64,000 nt of DNA from Acidimicrobiales bacterium (GCA_035533095.1 DATLUM010000011.1:53690-117689), one strand, 5' to 3'. Counted from the stretch's first letter, positions 1-9,206 are shown. Program-made: numbers and translations. Notes: generated by a model not told the origin, from the sequence alone.

Positions 1-876
1 GCCGGCGAGATCTTCGGACTCCTGGGGCCCAACGGGGCCGGCAAGACCACCACGGCGGGAATGCTCACCACCCGGGTGATACCAACCTCCGGTAAGGCGT
101 ACGTGGGCGGGGTCGACGTTGTGAGACACCCCTCGGTCGCCAAGCAGCTGGAGGGGATCGTGTCCCAGCAGAACACGCTGGACCGTTCGCTGACGGTCTG
201 GGAGAACCTGTACTTCCATGGGCGGCTCTTCGGGATGCCGGGCCGGCGCTGCCGGGTGGTGGCGGACGAGTTGCTCGAGAAGTTCCACCTCACGAAGTGG
301 GCCAAGGCGTCCGTCTACGCCCTGTCGGGGGGCATGGCCCAGCGGCTGATGGTCGCCCGTTCGATCTTCCACCGGCCCGCGGTTCTGTTCATGGACGAAC
401 CCACCGCCGGCCTCGACCCGCAGAGCCGGTTGGCGCTGTGGGACATCCTCCTCGAGCTCAACTCCGAGGGCCAGACCATCGTCTTGACTACCCATTACAT
501 GGAGGAGGCCGACCGCCTGTGCAACCGGGTGGCGATCATGGATCATGGCCGGCTTCTCGCGATGGATACACCTGCCGCGCTGAAAGCGAGCGTGGGCGCC
601 GACACCATCGTGTACGTCAAGGCAAAAGGTGACCAGGCTGCTCTGGCACGGCTGCTCGAGGCGCAGCTGAAGGGAGTGACGCGGACCCGTTTGACCGTCG
701 GTTTGGATGGATCAGATGGTGTGGTCGAGGCCCACGTGAAGGGCGCTCCCGGCCTCGTCCCCGAGGTCGTGCGGATGGCCGAATCCAACGGCTACGAGGT
801 GGCCGACCTCTCGGTGACCGAACCGACTCTCGAGACCGTGTTCATAAACCTGACCGGACGGGACCTGCGCGACTGA
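1..876 (+). CDS. ABC exporter ATP-binding protein (5' partial)
   Basis: ATP-hydrolysing subunit of an ABC-2 (DrrA-like) exporter. The reading frame is open to base 1, so the true start lies upstream of the window. The first residues seen already form Walker A (GPNGAGKTT, about residues 9-17 of the visible part). The signature LSGGMAQR follows near residue 108, Walker B with MDEPTAGLD near 128, and the H-loop TTHYMEEAD after it. The C-terminal 100 residues are the extension usual in DrrA/NodI-type ATPases. The stop TGA overlaps the ATG of the next gene by one base, so it is translationally coupled to its permease. The substrate cannot be told from sequence; lipids, glycoconjugates and drugs are typical of the family. 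Confidence 0.93.
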   Translation, partial: AGEIFGLLGPNGAGKTTTAGMLTTRVIPTSGKAYVGGVDVVRHPSVAKQLEGIVSQQNTLDRSLTVWENLYFHGRLFGMPGRRCRVVADELLEKFHLTKWAKASVYALSGGMAQRLMVARSIFHRPAVLFMDEPTAGLDPQSRLALWDILLELNSEGQTIVLTTHYMEEADRLCNRVAIMDHGRLLAMDTPAALKASVGADTIVYVKAKGDQAALARLLEAQLKGVTRTRLTVGLDGSDGVVEAHVKGAPGLVPEVVRMAESNGYEVADLSVTEPTLETVFINLTGRDLRD

Positions 877-1796
877 TGGCAACCGTCACCAATCCCGATG
901 CGACAACGTTGGCCATATCCATCGAGACCCGCCCGGCCCTCGTCGCCTCCCGCCAAGCGCTCCTGGCCCTGCTGCAGCGTGATCTCACGGTGTTGAGGAA
1001 GAACATCATCGAGTTCGTGACCCGCACCCTGGTCCAGCCCTTCCTGTTGGTCTTCGTATTCCTGTACGTCTTCCCGACCATCGGTCAAGGTGTGGGTTCG
1101 ACGCCCCGCGTCGGTGAGAGCGTTGCGCAGGCCGAGTCGGTGTTCGCCACGATCCTGGTCGCGGGCGTGGTCGGCATCGCGATCATGTTCCAGGGGATCC
1201 AGGCCGTGGCCATGCAGATGGCACAGGAGTTCGGTTACACCCGAGAGATCGAGGACCGGGTCCAGGCACCCTGCCCGGTCTGGCTGGTAGCGATGGCAAA
1301 GGTGATCTCGGGCGCGATCCAGGGTCTGATCGCGGCGGTCATCGTGTTCCCGATTGCCGACGTCGTCCACGCGAAAGGGGTACACGCCCACCTCTCGGTC
1401 CACTGGGTCGTCCTTCTGACCGTCCTGCCGCTCGCCTGCCTGACCTTTTCCGCCCTCGGCCTCTTCCTCGGTACCCGATTCGAACCGCGCAACCTCGGTC
1501 TCATGTTCGGATTCGTGGTCCTGCCGATCACCTTCCTCGGCGGGACGTACTACGCCTGGACCGCCCTCCGGCCCGTCCACCTGGGCGGTTTCCACTGGCT
1601 GCAGGTGCTCGTGCTGGCGAACCCGTTGATATACGTCACAGAGGGTATGCGCGCCGCGCTCACCAACGCGAGCATCTTCCCCAACCCCCATTCGGCGCAC
1701 ATGCACCTCTATGTCGTCTACCCGGCGCTGCTGGCTTCCCTCGGGCTGTTCCTGTTCCTCGGCCTTCGAGGGTTCCGCCGGCGCGTGCTGGCCTAG
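876..1796 (+). CDS. ABC-2 type transporter permease
   Basis: Membrane subunit (306 aa) partnering the preceding ATPase. An N-terminal cytoplasmic stretch of about 45 residues is followed by six predicted membrane segments, with the ABC2 signature-like loop FVVLPITFLGGTYY near residues 210-223 and a final segment followed by a basic tail (GLRGFRRRVLA). The ATG overlaps the ATPase stop codon by one base (TGATG). Length and topology fit DrrB-type permeases. Substrate unknown. Confidence 0.92.
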   Translation: MATVTNPDATTLAISIETRPALVASRQALLALLQRDLTVLRKNIIEFVTRTLVQPFLLVFVFLYVFPTIGQGVGSTPRVGESVAQAESVFATILVAGVVGIAIMFQGIQAVAMQMAQEFGYTREIEDRVQAPCPVWLVAMAKVISGAIQGLIAAVIVFPIADVVHAKGVHAHLSVHWVVLLTVLPLACLTFSALGLFLGTRFEPRNLGLMFGFVVLPITFLGGTYYAWTALRPVHLGGFHWLQVLVLANPLIYVTEGMRAALTNASIFPNPHSAHMHLYVVYPALLASLGLFLFLGLRGFRRRVLA

Positions 1797-1854
1797 CCGT
1801 GACCGTCCGACGGTTCGGCTGCGGCGCGGCCGCGATGAGCGTATCGTCTGGCGC

Positions 1855-2292
1855 ATGACCGACAGCCGGCGCGCCATCACCGGGATCCACCATTTCGCTT
1901 CCACCGTCCGCGACGTCGAGGCGAGCGCGCAGTGGTACCAGGAGGTCTTCGGCCTCGAGAGGGTTCCGGTGACATTCCCGCATCACGAGCGAGAGGAGAC
2001 CGGATATGCCGTCCTCCTTATCGATCCCAAGAGCGGCCTGGCCTTCGGGCTTCACCAGAACACAGGCAATCAGGGTGAGAAGTTCGACGAGTGCCGTACC
2101 GGACTCGACCACATCGGTTTCAACGTCGCAGACCGGGCGGAGATGGATAGGTGGGCGGAGCATCTCACCAGCCTCGGCGTCGAGCACACCGGCATCCGTG
2201 ACATCACCGGCCCGATAACCTTCTCGACCCTCGTGTTCCGCGATCCCGACAACATCCAGCTCGAGTTCTTCACGATGGGACAGCCGGGGTAG
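1855..2292 (+). CDS. VOC/glyoxalase-fold protein
   Basis: Small protein (145 aa) of the vicinal oxygen chelate fold, to which glyoxalases, extradiol dioxygenases and resistance proteins belong. It opens with the beta-alpha motif GIHHFASTVRDVEAS, and the second half has GLDHIGFNVAD and the closing FRDPDNIQLEF, both hallmarks of the family. The ATG at 1855 was chosen because the domain begins within ten residues of it; the open frame extends upstream into the permease gene without domain content. It lies 58 bases after the ABC permease on the same strand and may be co-transcribed. Substrate not identifiable. Confidence 0.88.
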   Translation: MTDSRRAITGIHHFASTVRDVEASAQWYQEVFGLERVPVTFPHHEREETGYAVLLIDPKSGLAFGLHQNTGNQGEKFDECRTGLDHIGFNVADRAEMDRWAEHLTSLGVEHTGIRDITGPITFSTLVFRDPDNIQLEFFTMGQPG

Positions 2293-2303
2293 GCGCGGCA
2301 GCT

Positions 2304-2594
2304 GTGATAGAGATCCTCGCCTTCAACCTCGTCGAGGGGGCCGATGAGGAGACGTTCGTGCTCGCCGACAAGCGGGTGCAGACGGACTTCGCATACCAGC
2401 AGCCCGGACTGCTGCGCAGAACGACGGCGCGCAGCGCCGACGGCAGCTGGGTGGTCATCGATCTGTGGCGCAACGCCGAGGACGCTGACGCGGCCGAGGC
2501 CCGGTGGGCCGACGACCCTGCGGCCGTCGAGTTCATGTCGTTTGTCGACGGGGCGACCGTGCGATCGAAGCGGTACTTCGAGCGCGAGGAGTAG
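2304..2594 (+). CDS. small ABM-like (dimeric alpha-beta barrel) protein
   Basis: A 96-aa protein starting with GTG 11 bases after the VOC gene. The pattern (short beta strand IEILAFNLVEGADEETF, helix, GLLRRTTARSADGSWVVIDLWRNAEDADAAEARW, final strand) resembles antibiotic-biosynthesis-monooxygenase-type or DUF1330-like ferredoxin folds, which bind small hydrophobic ligands. No catalytic residues can be named. It probably forms a unit with the VOC gene upstream. Confidence 0.7.
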   Translation: MIEILAFNLVEGADEETFVLADKRVQTDFAYQQPGLLRRTTARSADGSWVVIDLWRNAEDADAAEARWADDPAAVEFMSFVDGATVRSKRYFEREE

Positions 2595-2617
2595 CCCGCC
2601 GGCGCCGAAGTCCCGGG

Positions 2618-3076
2618 TCAGGGTCGCCCGTTCCCCTTCCGCCCGACAGTCCGGTCCCGGAGATCGATCTCCGAGGCGCTGCCGCGTGAGGATCCGCGCT
2701 GGTCGCGCACGTCGACGATCCGGTGAAGCGTGGGTAGCAGCGACTCGGACAGCTCCGGCCCCTTATGCAGGAAAGCGGACGCACCGGAGCGAATCGCAGC
2801 GGATCTAACCGTGTCGTCTTGGACGCCGGTGACCATGACCACTGAGGCACCGGGCGCTGCAGCGCGGATCGCCGGAAGCGACGCCAAACCACCCGTTCCC
2901 GGCATCGTAAGGTCCAGCACCACGAGGTCGGGTTGCTTGGCCGCGGCGAGATCTGTGCCGGTCTCCCCGGTGTCGGCTTCGCCGACGAGGGCGAGCGACG
3001 GGTCGGCGTCGATGAGTACGGAGAAGAGCGCCCGCATGTCCGGATCGTCATCGATTACGACCACCGTGAACGGCAT
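2618..3076 (-). CDS. single-domain response regulator (CheY-like receiver)
   Basis: A stand-alone receiver protein (152 aa). The acidic pair is in VVVIDDDPDMRALF near residues 5-18, the phosphoacceptor Asp is in VVLDLTMPGTGG near residue 53, the conserved Thr is in VVMVTGVQDD, and the Lys is in FLHKGPELSE. The last 25 residues are polar and form no output domain. It is divergent from the SpoIIE-type phosphatase gene that starts about 190 bases away, suggesting a shared signalling function. No histidine kinase is adjacent. Confidence 0.9.
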   Translation of the reverse strand: MPFTVVVIDDDPDMRALFSVLIDADPSLALVGEADTGETGTDLAAAKQPDLVVLDLTMPGTGGLASLPAIRAAAPGASVVMVTGVQDDTVRSAAIRSGASAFLHKGPELSESLLPTLHRIVDVRDQRGSSRGSASEIDLRDRTVGRKGNGRP

Positions 3077-3267
3077 AGAGCTCTACCTGCCCCCCTCCAC
3101 GTTTCCCTCGGGAAGGACCTGGCATCCCTTCCTGGTGCCATGATCCGGGATCGTTCTCAACACTTCCCCAATCATGCACCAATGTTTTGCTCGCGGCTCG
3201 ACCGGGATGCCAGGCTTGTGGTGATACAGGCGTACATGTGCCTTCTAGGCGCGAGAAGTGGGGCTTA

Positions 3268-4872
3268 GTGTTGGACTCGTCCTCGACATCATCGACGGTG
3301 GAAACGCGGCCGTGGTGGCGCGCCGGCGCCGCTGCCCTGACCGTCCTGATCGTCGGGCTCGGCACCACTGCAGCGGGGGCGGTTCTCGCGTCGGTCAGCT
3401 ACCAGCATTCCGAACAGCGCCTCGTGAACCTCGAGGCGAGGCTGTCAGGTTTGGCCCTCACCGGCGCCGCGTCCGACATCCAGCTGCAACTGGCTCCCCC
3501 CGCCCGCATCGCCGCCGAGGGCGGAACTGCGAGCGGTATAGAGCGCTCTCTTCCTTCGCCCTTGGCCCCCGGCGGCTTCGCGCTCACAGAGGTCCTTCAC
3601 GTCTCAGGCTCGGATCCACAAGAAGTGGCCTCCACTGGGCAGGCAGCCGCCTCGGTCGTGTCGTCCCATCAGAGGACGCAGGTGGTCGACGCTGCCGCCG
3701 CACACCCGTCGTCACTCGTCGTCGGGCGACTCGGCACCGGCAACTCGCAGCACCTCCTGTACGCCCTGGGCGCGCAGGGGCAAGCGGGTATTTTCGTCGT
3801 GTTCGCCGAGCAAGCGGTGCCGGGTGGGCGTCGTGTGAGGGTCGATCCCACCAACCCGGGAGCGAATCTCAACTTCGCGATCTATTTCGGAAGGTCGACC
3901 GATGCGGACTCGCTGCTGGAGACGAACGCCGCGCAGCTGCCCATCCGCGGCACCCGGGCCTCGACCACCGTGCCGTTCGGGGACGAATCGCTGAGCCTCG
4001 TGATCTCGCCCCGCGACTCGCTCGCCGGCGGGCTGTCCGAGTACGCGATGTGGATGGTCCTCGGCGTAGGCCTGCTGTTCACTGGCGTCGCCGCTGGCCT
4101 GGTCGAAAGGACGGCTCGCGGCCGCCGGCACGCCGAGGCGCTCGCCCTGCAGAATCGCGAGCTGTTCGAGGCGCAGCGCGACGTGGCCCAGAGCCTCCAG
4201 CACGCACTCCTCCCGAAGACGCTGCCCGACCGTCCAGATCTCGAGATAGCGGTCCGCTACCTGGCGGGGACCGCCGGCATGGAGGTCGGGGGAGACTGGT
4301 ACGACGTCATCGAAGTGGACGGGAACTCCGTGTTCTTCACGGTGGGCGACGTCGCCGGGCGTGGTCTGGACGCAGCGATCCTCATGGGTTCCCTTCGCAG
4401 CGCCATCAACGCGTATGCGGCCGAAGGTGACAACCCGGAGGCGGTCCTCTCGAAGCTCGACCGGCTGGTGGACCTCGCCACGGACGGGCGCTTCGCCACC
4501 GTCATATGCGGGCGCATCGACCTCGCGACCGGAGTGATCCGGATCGCCAACGCCGGCCATCCGCACCCACTGCTGGTGCACGACGGCAAGGCAGAGGTGG
4601 TCGCGGTCTCCTCCGGGCCGCCCGTCGGCGTCGGCCGGGATTACGAGGCCACCACGCTCTCGTTGCCCCCTGGAGGAGCGCTGCTCGCCTACACCGACGG
4701 CTTGGTGGAACGGCGTTCGGAGTCGATCAATCGCGGGATCGACCGGCTTCGAGTTGCGGCCGCCACGACAGGACCGCTGTCGGAGATGCTCGATCGCGTC
4801 CTCGACGAGCTCGTGCCGGAGCACCGTTCGGACGACGACGTGGCACTGCTCGGCATCCGCTGGACGCCGTAA
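3268..4872 (+). CDS. membrane sensor PP2C phosphatase, SpoIIE/RsbU type
   Basis: Serine/threonine phosphatase (534 aa from GTG 3268). One membrane segment follows the WWRAGAAALTV stretch near residue 20, then an extracytoplasmic domain of about 230 residues, then a second membrane segment (MWMVLGVGLLFTGVAAG). A short coiled linker (RELFEAQRDVAQSLQHALLP) precedes the SpoIIE domain, which carries the metal-binding motifs GGDWYDV, GDVAGRG, AGHPHPLL, YTDGLVERR and DDVALLG. Such proteins dephosphorylate anti-anti-sigma factors in response to external signals. GTG 3268 is chosen because it sits just before the first membrane segment with GAGAAG upstream; the frame is also open from TTG 3187. No anti-sigma partner is next to it. 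Confidence 0.92.
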   Translation: MLDSSSTSSTVETRPWWRAGAAALTVLIVGLGTTAAGAVLASVSYQHSEQRLVNLEARLSGLALTGAASDIQLQLAPPARIAAEGGTASGIERSLPSPLAPGGFALTEVLHVSGSDPQEVASTGQAAASVVSSHQRTQVVDAAAAHPSSLVVGRLGTGNSQHLLYALGAQGQAGIFVVFAEQAVPGGRRVRVDPTNPGANLNFAIYFGRSTDADSLLETNAAQLPIRGTRASTTVPFGDESLSLVISPRDSLAGGLSEYAMWMVLGVGLLFTGVAAGLVERTARGRRHAEALALQNRELFEAQRDVAQSLQHALLPKTLPDRPDLEIAVRYLAGTAGMEVGGDWYDVIEVDGNSVFFTVGDVAGRGLDAAILMGSLRSAINAYAAEGDNPEAVLSKLDRLVDLATDGRFATVICGRIDLATGVIRIANAGHPHPLLVHDGKAEVVAVSSGPPVGVGRDYEATTLSLPPGGALLAYTDGLVERRSESINRGIDRLRVAAATTGPLSEMLDRVLDELVPEHRSDDDVALLGIRWTP

Positions 4873-4910
4873 CGCCGGCGAGCGCCTGAGCGACGGCGGT
4901 CGGCCGGCGC

Positions 4911-6410
4911 TCAGCCGGCGGCCACCGGAGTGGCCGGCGCGCCCCCGGCGTGACCGCCTTGCACCGCGACGTCCTTGGGCACCCTGATCGCGACGATCGA
5001 GATCAACAGGGCCACGCCCATCATGATCGACGCCACCATGAACGCCGCGCTGTCCCCGTGCACCTGGGCGGCGTTCAGCAGCGCGGTTGTGGGCGCGTGC
5101 CCGGCCTGGATCGCCGACGTGGCGTAATGGCGTGCGGAGGAGATCGCGATCGTGCCGAGCACAGCCAGGCCGAGCGCGCCGCCGACCTGCTGGCCGGTGT
5201 TCACGAGTGCCGAAGCGATCCCCGCCTCCTCGGGTGCCACGCCGGACACGGCCGTCACGGTCAGCGGGACGAAGCACTGGCCCATGCCGAGGGCCAGGAG
5301 GAGCAGCGGAGCGAGGATGAAGCCGTAGCTCGTGCTCGGCGTGAGCTGGGTCAGCCAGAGCAATCCCGCGAGGGCGAATACAGGGCCGACGAGGAGTGGG
5401 ATCCGGATCCCGATGCGGGCGAGCCACCGGGAGGTGACGATGGCTGCGAACATGATCCCGAACGTCATGGGCACGAAGCCGAGGCCCGTGCGCACCGCGC
5501 TGTAATGGTGGATGTTCTGCAGGTAGAGCGTCAGGAAGAAGAACATCGAGAACACCGCCATCCCGAGGAACAGCATCATCGCGTAGACGCCTGAACGGTT
5601 GCGCGACTCGAAGATCGACAGCGGCATCAGCGGAGCGTCAGCGCGCAGCTCAACCCAGATGAACGCTGCGAGCAGAACGCCGGCGGCTATGAGGGGAACG
5701 ACGGTTCCTGCCGACCCCCACGAGTGGTCGGCGGCGTGGGTGAGCCCGTAGACCAGGCTGAGCATGCCGGCCGTCGCGGTGATCGCACCGGGTGTGTCGA
5801 GGCGCCCCGGCTTCGGCTCCGCTTCGACGAGCACACGCGGGGCGAGGATGAGGCCGAGCGCACCGATCGGCACGTTGACGAAGAAGATCCACCGCCACGA
5901 CACGTAGCTCGTGAGAACCCCGCCCAGCAGCAGGCCGATCGCGCCGCCGGCGCCGGACATCGCGGAGTAGACGCCCATTGCACGGTTGCGCTCAGGACCT
6001 TCGGCGAAGTTGATCGCGATCAACGAAAGCGCCGTCGGTGACGCAATAGCTCCGCCTACTCCCTGCAGGCCTCGGGTGATGATGAGCCAGGCCTGATCCT
6101 GGGCGAGCCCGCCGAGAAGGGATGCGCCGGCGAAGATGGCTATGCCGACCATGAACATCCGCCGTTTGCCGTAGAGGTCGCCGGTGCGGCCTCCGAACAG
6201 CAGCAGGCCGCCGAAAGTCAGTGCATAGGCCGTCACAAGCCATTCCAGGTTCGCGGTCGAGAAGCCGAGTGAACGACGGATCGTCGGCAGCGCGACGTTG
6301 ACGATCGTGGCGTCGAGGATGACCATGAGCTGCGCGCACGAGATCACCACGAGGGCGAGGCCGGGCCGGCGGTGCACGTGCGAGGGGACCTGAGCGGTGG
6401 TGGGGGTCAT
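4911..6410 (-). CDS. MFS drug exporter, DHA2 (EmrB/QacA) family
   Basis: Fourteen-segment proton antiporter (499 aa). The DHA2 motif LMVILDATIVNVALPTI lies in the first membrane segment, the motif A-like GDLYGKRRMF follows segment 2, and the antiporter motif C-like GAGGAIGLLLGG is in segment 5. ATG 6410 has a good ribosome binding site (AAGAAGGGA) and overlaps the end of the TetR gene by 4 bases, so regulator and pump form one transcript. Probable substrates are amphipathic drugs or self-made metabolites; TetR control suggests induction by the exported compound. Confidence 0.93.
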   Translation of the reverse strand: MTPTTAQVPSHVHRRPGLALVVISCAQLMVILDATIVNVALPTIRRSLGFSTANLEWLVTAYALTFGGLLLFGGRTGDLYGKRRMFMVGIAIFAGASLLGGLAQDQAWLIITRGLQGVGGAIASPTALSLIAINFAEGPERNRAMGVYSAMSGAGGAIGLLLGGVLTSYVSWRWIFFVNVPIGALGLILAPRVLVEAEPKPGRLDTPGAITATAGMLSLVYGLTHAADHSWGSAGTVVPLIAAGVLLAAFIWVELRADAPLMPLSIFESRNRSGVYAMMLFLGMAVFSMFFFLTLYLQNIHHYSAVRTGLGFVPMTFGIMFAAIVTSRWLARIGIRIPLLVGPVFALAGLLWLTQLTPSTSYGFILAPLLLLALGMGQCFVPLTVTAVSGVAPEEAGIASALVNTGQQVGGALGLAVLGTIAISSARHYATSAIQAGHAPTTALLNAAQVHGDSAAFMVASIMMGVALLISIVAIRVPKDVAVQGGHAGGAPATPVAAG

Positions 6411-7042
6411 GGGCGTCCCTTCTTGCCATTCGGTCTTGTGGGGGTCTTTGGGTGCTGGAGCGCTGGGAGGATGACCGAGTCGATCACTGATTCGAAGAAC
6501 TGCCTGTCCGGGGCGGCACCGGTCTTCATCAGACGGAACATGCACATGCCCGGTATGACGGAGAGGATGGTGTCGAGGTCGGCCGGAACCGCGATGTCAC
6601 CTCTTTCCACCGCCCGCTGGATTATGGCGGTGGCCATCGCCGGCGGAGCCGACATGGTCCGAAGTGCATCGCGGAGCTCCGGGTTGGCGAGCATCGCCGA
6701 GAGCATTCCCGCCATGACGGCGCTGCGCGGGACATGCTCGTCGTCGAGCCAGATCCGCTCCGCGAGAGCCAGGAGGTCGGCCCGGAGCTCCCCCGTGTCG
6801 GGAGCCTCCACGCCCTTGAACCCGCTGCATGCGAACGCGTCTGCGACCAGCTCAGCCTTGCTCGTCCAGCGCCGGTAGACGGTCGCCTTGCTCGCCTTGA
6901 CGCGGGCGGCAACCGCGTCGATGGTCAGGCGGTCGTAGCCGATCTCGGCGACCAGCTCGAGTGCCGCCTGGCGCAGCGCGTCATCGCGGGTGCCGTCGAG
7001 CGGGCGGCCGGTACCCCCACGATCGAGCGCTGTTCTCGACAT
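6407..7042 (-). CDS. TetR family repressor of the adjacent exporter
   Basis: DNA-binding repressor (211 aa). The helix-turn-helix is in the segment LTIDAVAARVKASKATVYRRW, about residues 40-60, followed by the usual ligand-binding helical domain. ATG 7042 lies directly beside an inverted repeat (7044-7064), which gives a classic autoregulated arrangement. The 3' end overlaps the exporter start by 4 bases. Confidence 0.93.
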   Translation of the reverse strand: MSRTALDRGGTGRPLDGTRDDALRQAALELVAEIGYDRLTIDAVAARVKASKATVYRRWTSKAELVADAFACSGFKGVEAPDTGELRADLLALAERIWLDDEHVPRSAVMAGMLSAMLANPELRDALRTMSAPPAMATAIIQRAVERGDIAVPADLDTILSVIPGMCMFRLMKTGAAPDRQFFESVIDSVILPALQHPKTPTRPNGKKGRP

Positions 7043-7043
7043 G

Positions 7044-7064
7044 GAAACGATACTGTCTCGTTTC
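7044..7064. promoter_or_regulatory. inverted-repeat operator for TetR
   Basis: Perfect 7-bp arms GAAACGA (7044-7050) and TCGTTTC (7058-7064) separated by 7 bases, starting one base upstream of the TetR start codon on its template side. Size and symmetry fit TetR-family operators. It could also influence the plus-strand gene starting at 7108. Confidence 0.75.
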
Positions 7065-7107
7065 GTTAAGGAGGTCAATAGGCCTGAGGCGCGCCGGCCG
7101 TGCGAGC

Positions 7108-8700
7108 ATGGCTTGCTCAAGGGAGGGATCGGGCGAGTTGGTACTGCAATCGCGGTTCTCGAGGTCGGCGATGGTCTGCAGCATCGACCATCTCGCCTCC
7201 CATGCCGGAGTGTCGATCATGAGCCGCGGCGGCAATGCGGTCGACGCCGCCATAGCTACGAACGCGGTCCTCGCCGTCACCAGCCAGCACATGTGTGGCC
7301 TGGGCGGTGACCTGTTTGCCCTCGTGCACGAGCCTGGCGCCGCGCGCCCGCACTCACTGAACGCGAGCGGCCGCAGCGGATCGGGTGCGGACCCGGAACA
7401 CCTGCGCGCCGAGGGACATCGACGGATGCCGGCCAAGGGCGACATCCGGTCCGTGCCCGTGCCGGGATGCGTGGACGGCTGGATGGCTCTGCACGACCGG
7501 TTCGGGCGCCTACCGATGGAGACCGTGCTGGATGCAGCCGTCCATTACGCGTCGGACGGTTTTCCCGCGTCGCCGCTTCTGGCGTTCATGGCACCTACCG
7601 TGGCAGGTATACGCGGCGGCGCGGACTTCGCTGCCGCGACCGGCGTGGGTGCCGTCGTCCGCCGTCCGGGGGTGGCGCGGGCGCTGGACGCCGTCGCCGG
7701 TGACGGCCGGCACGGGTTCTACCAGGGCGAGTTCGGGCAGGGTCTCCTGGAGCTCGGCCGAGGCGAGTACTCGGCGCAGGATCTGATCGAGGGGAACGCC
7801 GATTGGGTCGATCCTCTCCATGTCGACGCGTGGGGGAGCCGGGTGTGGACGGTTCCTCCGAACTCTCAGGGTTACCTCGCGCTTGCAGGCGCGTGGATCG
7901 CAGACGGACTTCCGCTTCCGCCGGACGCGAATGACCCATCCTGGGTGCACCTTCTGATCGAGTCGGCTCGGGCTGCCGGCTTCGACCGCCCGGACGTGTT
8001 GAGCGAGACGGCCGACGGAGCAGCCCTGATCTCCGAGGAACGGCTGTCGCCTCGCCGCGATGAGATCAGGCTGGACAGAGCGGCCGACCTTGGCGGTTCT
8101 TACGACGCCGGCGACACCACTTACCTGTGTGCCGTTGACCCCGACGGTTGGGCGGTCTCACTCATCCAGTCCAACGCCGCCGGTTTCGGAGCGGAGCTGG
8201 CGGAACCTTCCACGGGGATATTCCTCCATAACCGCGGCATCGGATTCTCACTGCAGCCCGGCCATCCAGCCGAGTACGGGCCGCGAAGGAGACCCCCGCA
8301 CACGCTTTCGCCGCTCATGGTTACCGATCCGAAGGGAAGCCTGAAGGCGGTGCTGGGAACCATGGGCGGCGACGCGCAGCCGCAGGTGCTCCTGCAGCTT
8401 CTCGACCGCCTCCTACGCCTTCGCGAACCTGTTGGTGCGGCGATCTCGGCGCCCCGCTGGATCCTGCAGGCCCGACACCAGCCCCGCGGTTTTGACACGT
8501 GGGACGAGCGGGGGGCGGTGCACGTGACTCTCGAGCCGGGGTGCCCCAGCAGCTGGCCGGCGGGGCTGATCGAGCGCGGTCACTCTGCCTCGGTCGCCGG
8601 CGCCAACTTCGGGCATGCCCACGCGATCGTTCGCCATGACGACGTCTTAGAGGGCGCCGCCGACCCGCGTGCACTTACAGGGGAAGCGGCAGGTTTCTGA
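7108..8700 (+). CDS. gamma-glutamyltransferase-like Ntn hydrolase
   Basis: Protein of 530 aa related to gamma-glutamyltransferases, which cleave gamma-glutamyl amides such as glutathione and mature by autocleavage before a catalytic Thr. The N-terminal family pattern is present (HLASHAGVSIMSRGGNAVDAAIATNAVLAV interrupted only by family-typical changes), with the GGDLFAL turn after it. The likely cleavage point is GDTTYLCAVDPDG near residue 335, matching the TTH..DADG of true enzymes, and the oxyanion-type GFGAEL segment follows. No signal peptide is visible, unlike periplasmic enzymes. ATG 7108 is a best guess; a later ATG at 7171 is possible. Some relatives are acylases or oxamate amidohydrolases. 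Confidence 0.87.
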   Translation: MACSREGSGELVLQSRFSRSAMVCSIDHLASHAGVSIMSRGGNAVDAAIATNAVLAVTSQHMCGLGGDLFALVHEPGAARPHSLNASGRSGSGADPEHLRAEGHRRMPAKGDIRSVPVPGCVDGWMALHDRFGRLPMETVLDAAVHYASDGFPASPLLAFMAPTVAGIRGGADFAAATGVGAVVRRPGVARALDAVAGDGRHGFYQGEFGQGLLELGRGEYSAQDLIEGNADWVDPLHVDAWGSRVWTVPPNSQGYLALAGAWIADGLPLPPDANDPSWVHLLIESARAAGFDRPDVLSETADGAALISEERLSPRRDEIRLDRAADLGGSYDAGDTTYLCAVDPDGWAVSLIQSNAAGFGAELAEPSTGIFLHNRGIGFSLQPGHPAEYGPRRRPPHTLSPLMVTDPKGSLKAVLGTMGGDAQPQVLLQLLDRLLRLREPVGAAISAPRWILQARHQPRGFDTWDERGAVHVTLEPGCPSSWPAGLIERGHSASVAGANFGHAHAIVRHDDVLEGAADPRALTGEAAGF

Positions 8701-8723
8701 AGGGGCTGCCCGTATCGCCGGCG

Positions 8724-9083
8724 CTACTGCTGGACGAGGCCGATGGCGTTGCCCTCGGGATCCGCGATCGACGCGATCGTCGCTCCCGCAGGCAGGTCGA
8801 ACGGCTCGGCGAGAACACGGCCGCCGAGGTCGACCGCCTGCTCCAGCGACGCCTTCAGGTCGCGAACCTGTACGTAGAGGATCACCGCGCTGTGCTCTCC
8901 GGCGCGCATGTGCCCCCCGGGCCCGGGCTCGGGGCCCCCGATCCCGGCCGGGATGAACATGATCGGGCCCGGCCCCATCTCCCAGTTGAACATCGCCTTG
9001 TAGAACGCCGCTTGGAGATCGGGGTCCCTCGCGACGATCTCCCAGTGCACCACCGGCCTGGCCCAGTCCGCTCCCATGGTCAT
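8724..9083 (-). CDS. VOC family (glyoxalase-like) protein
   Basis: Single VOC module of 119 aa. The strand VVHWEIVARDPDLQAAFYKAMFNWE opens the domain and SIADPEGNAIGLVQQ closes it, as in the stress-related, DUF-type glyoxalase-like proteins found in many actinomycetes. Two ATG codons (9083 and 9077) are possible. It converges with the transferase gene to its left, 23 bases between stops. Function unknown. Confidence 0.87.
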   Translation of the reverse strand: MTMGADWARPVVHWEIVARDPDLQAAFYKAMFNWEMGPGPIMFIPAGIGGPEPGPGGHMRAGEHSAVILYVQVRDLKASLEQAVDLGGRVLAEPFDLPAGATIASIADPEGNAIGLVQQ

Positions 9084-9206
9084 GAGGGTAGACCCCGCCG
9101 GCCGGGAAAGGTATAGGAGGTGTACGGCAAAAAGTGGTGTCGTTTGCCCGCATGCTCATGCCCGAGGCCGGCGGGACCGAAGGGTCCGCCGGGGCGAAAG
9201 CTACGG

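Noticed and set aside
792..1904. Long minus-strand open frame (370 codons) opposite the ABC permease
   Set aside because: Translation is rich in Arg, Asp, Gly and Glu with no fold; it mirrors the permease codons and is a GC-driven shadow.
3712..5427. 571-codon minus-strand frame across the phosphatase and exporter ends
   Set aside because: It crosses two well-supported genes on different strands and has no domain; typical high-GC artefact.
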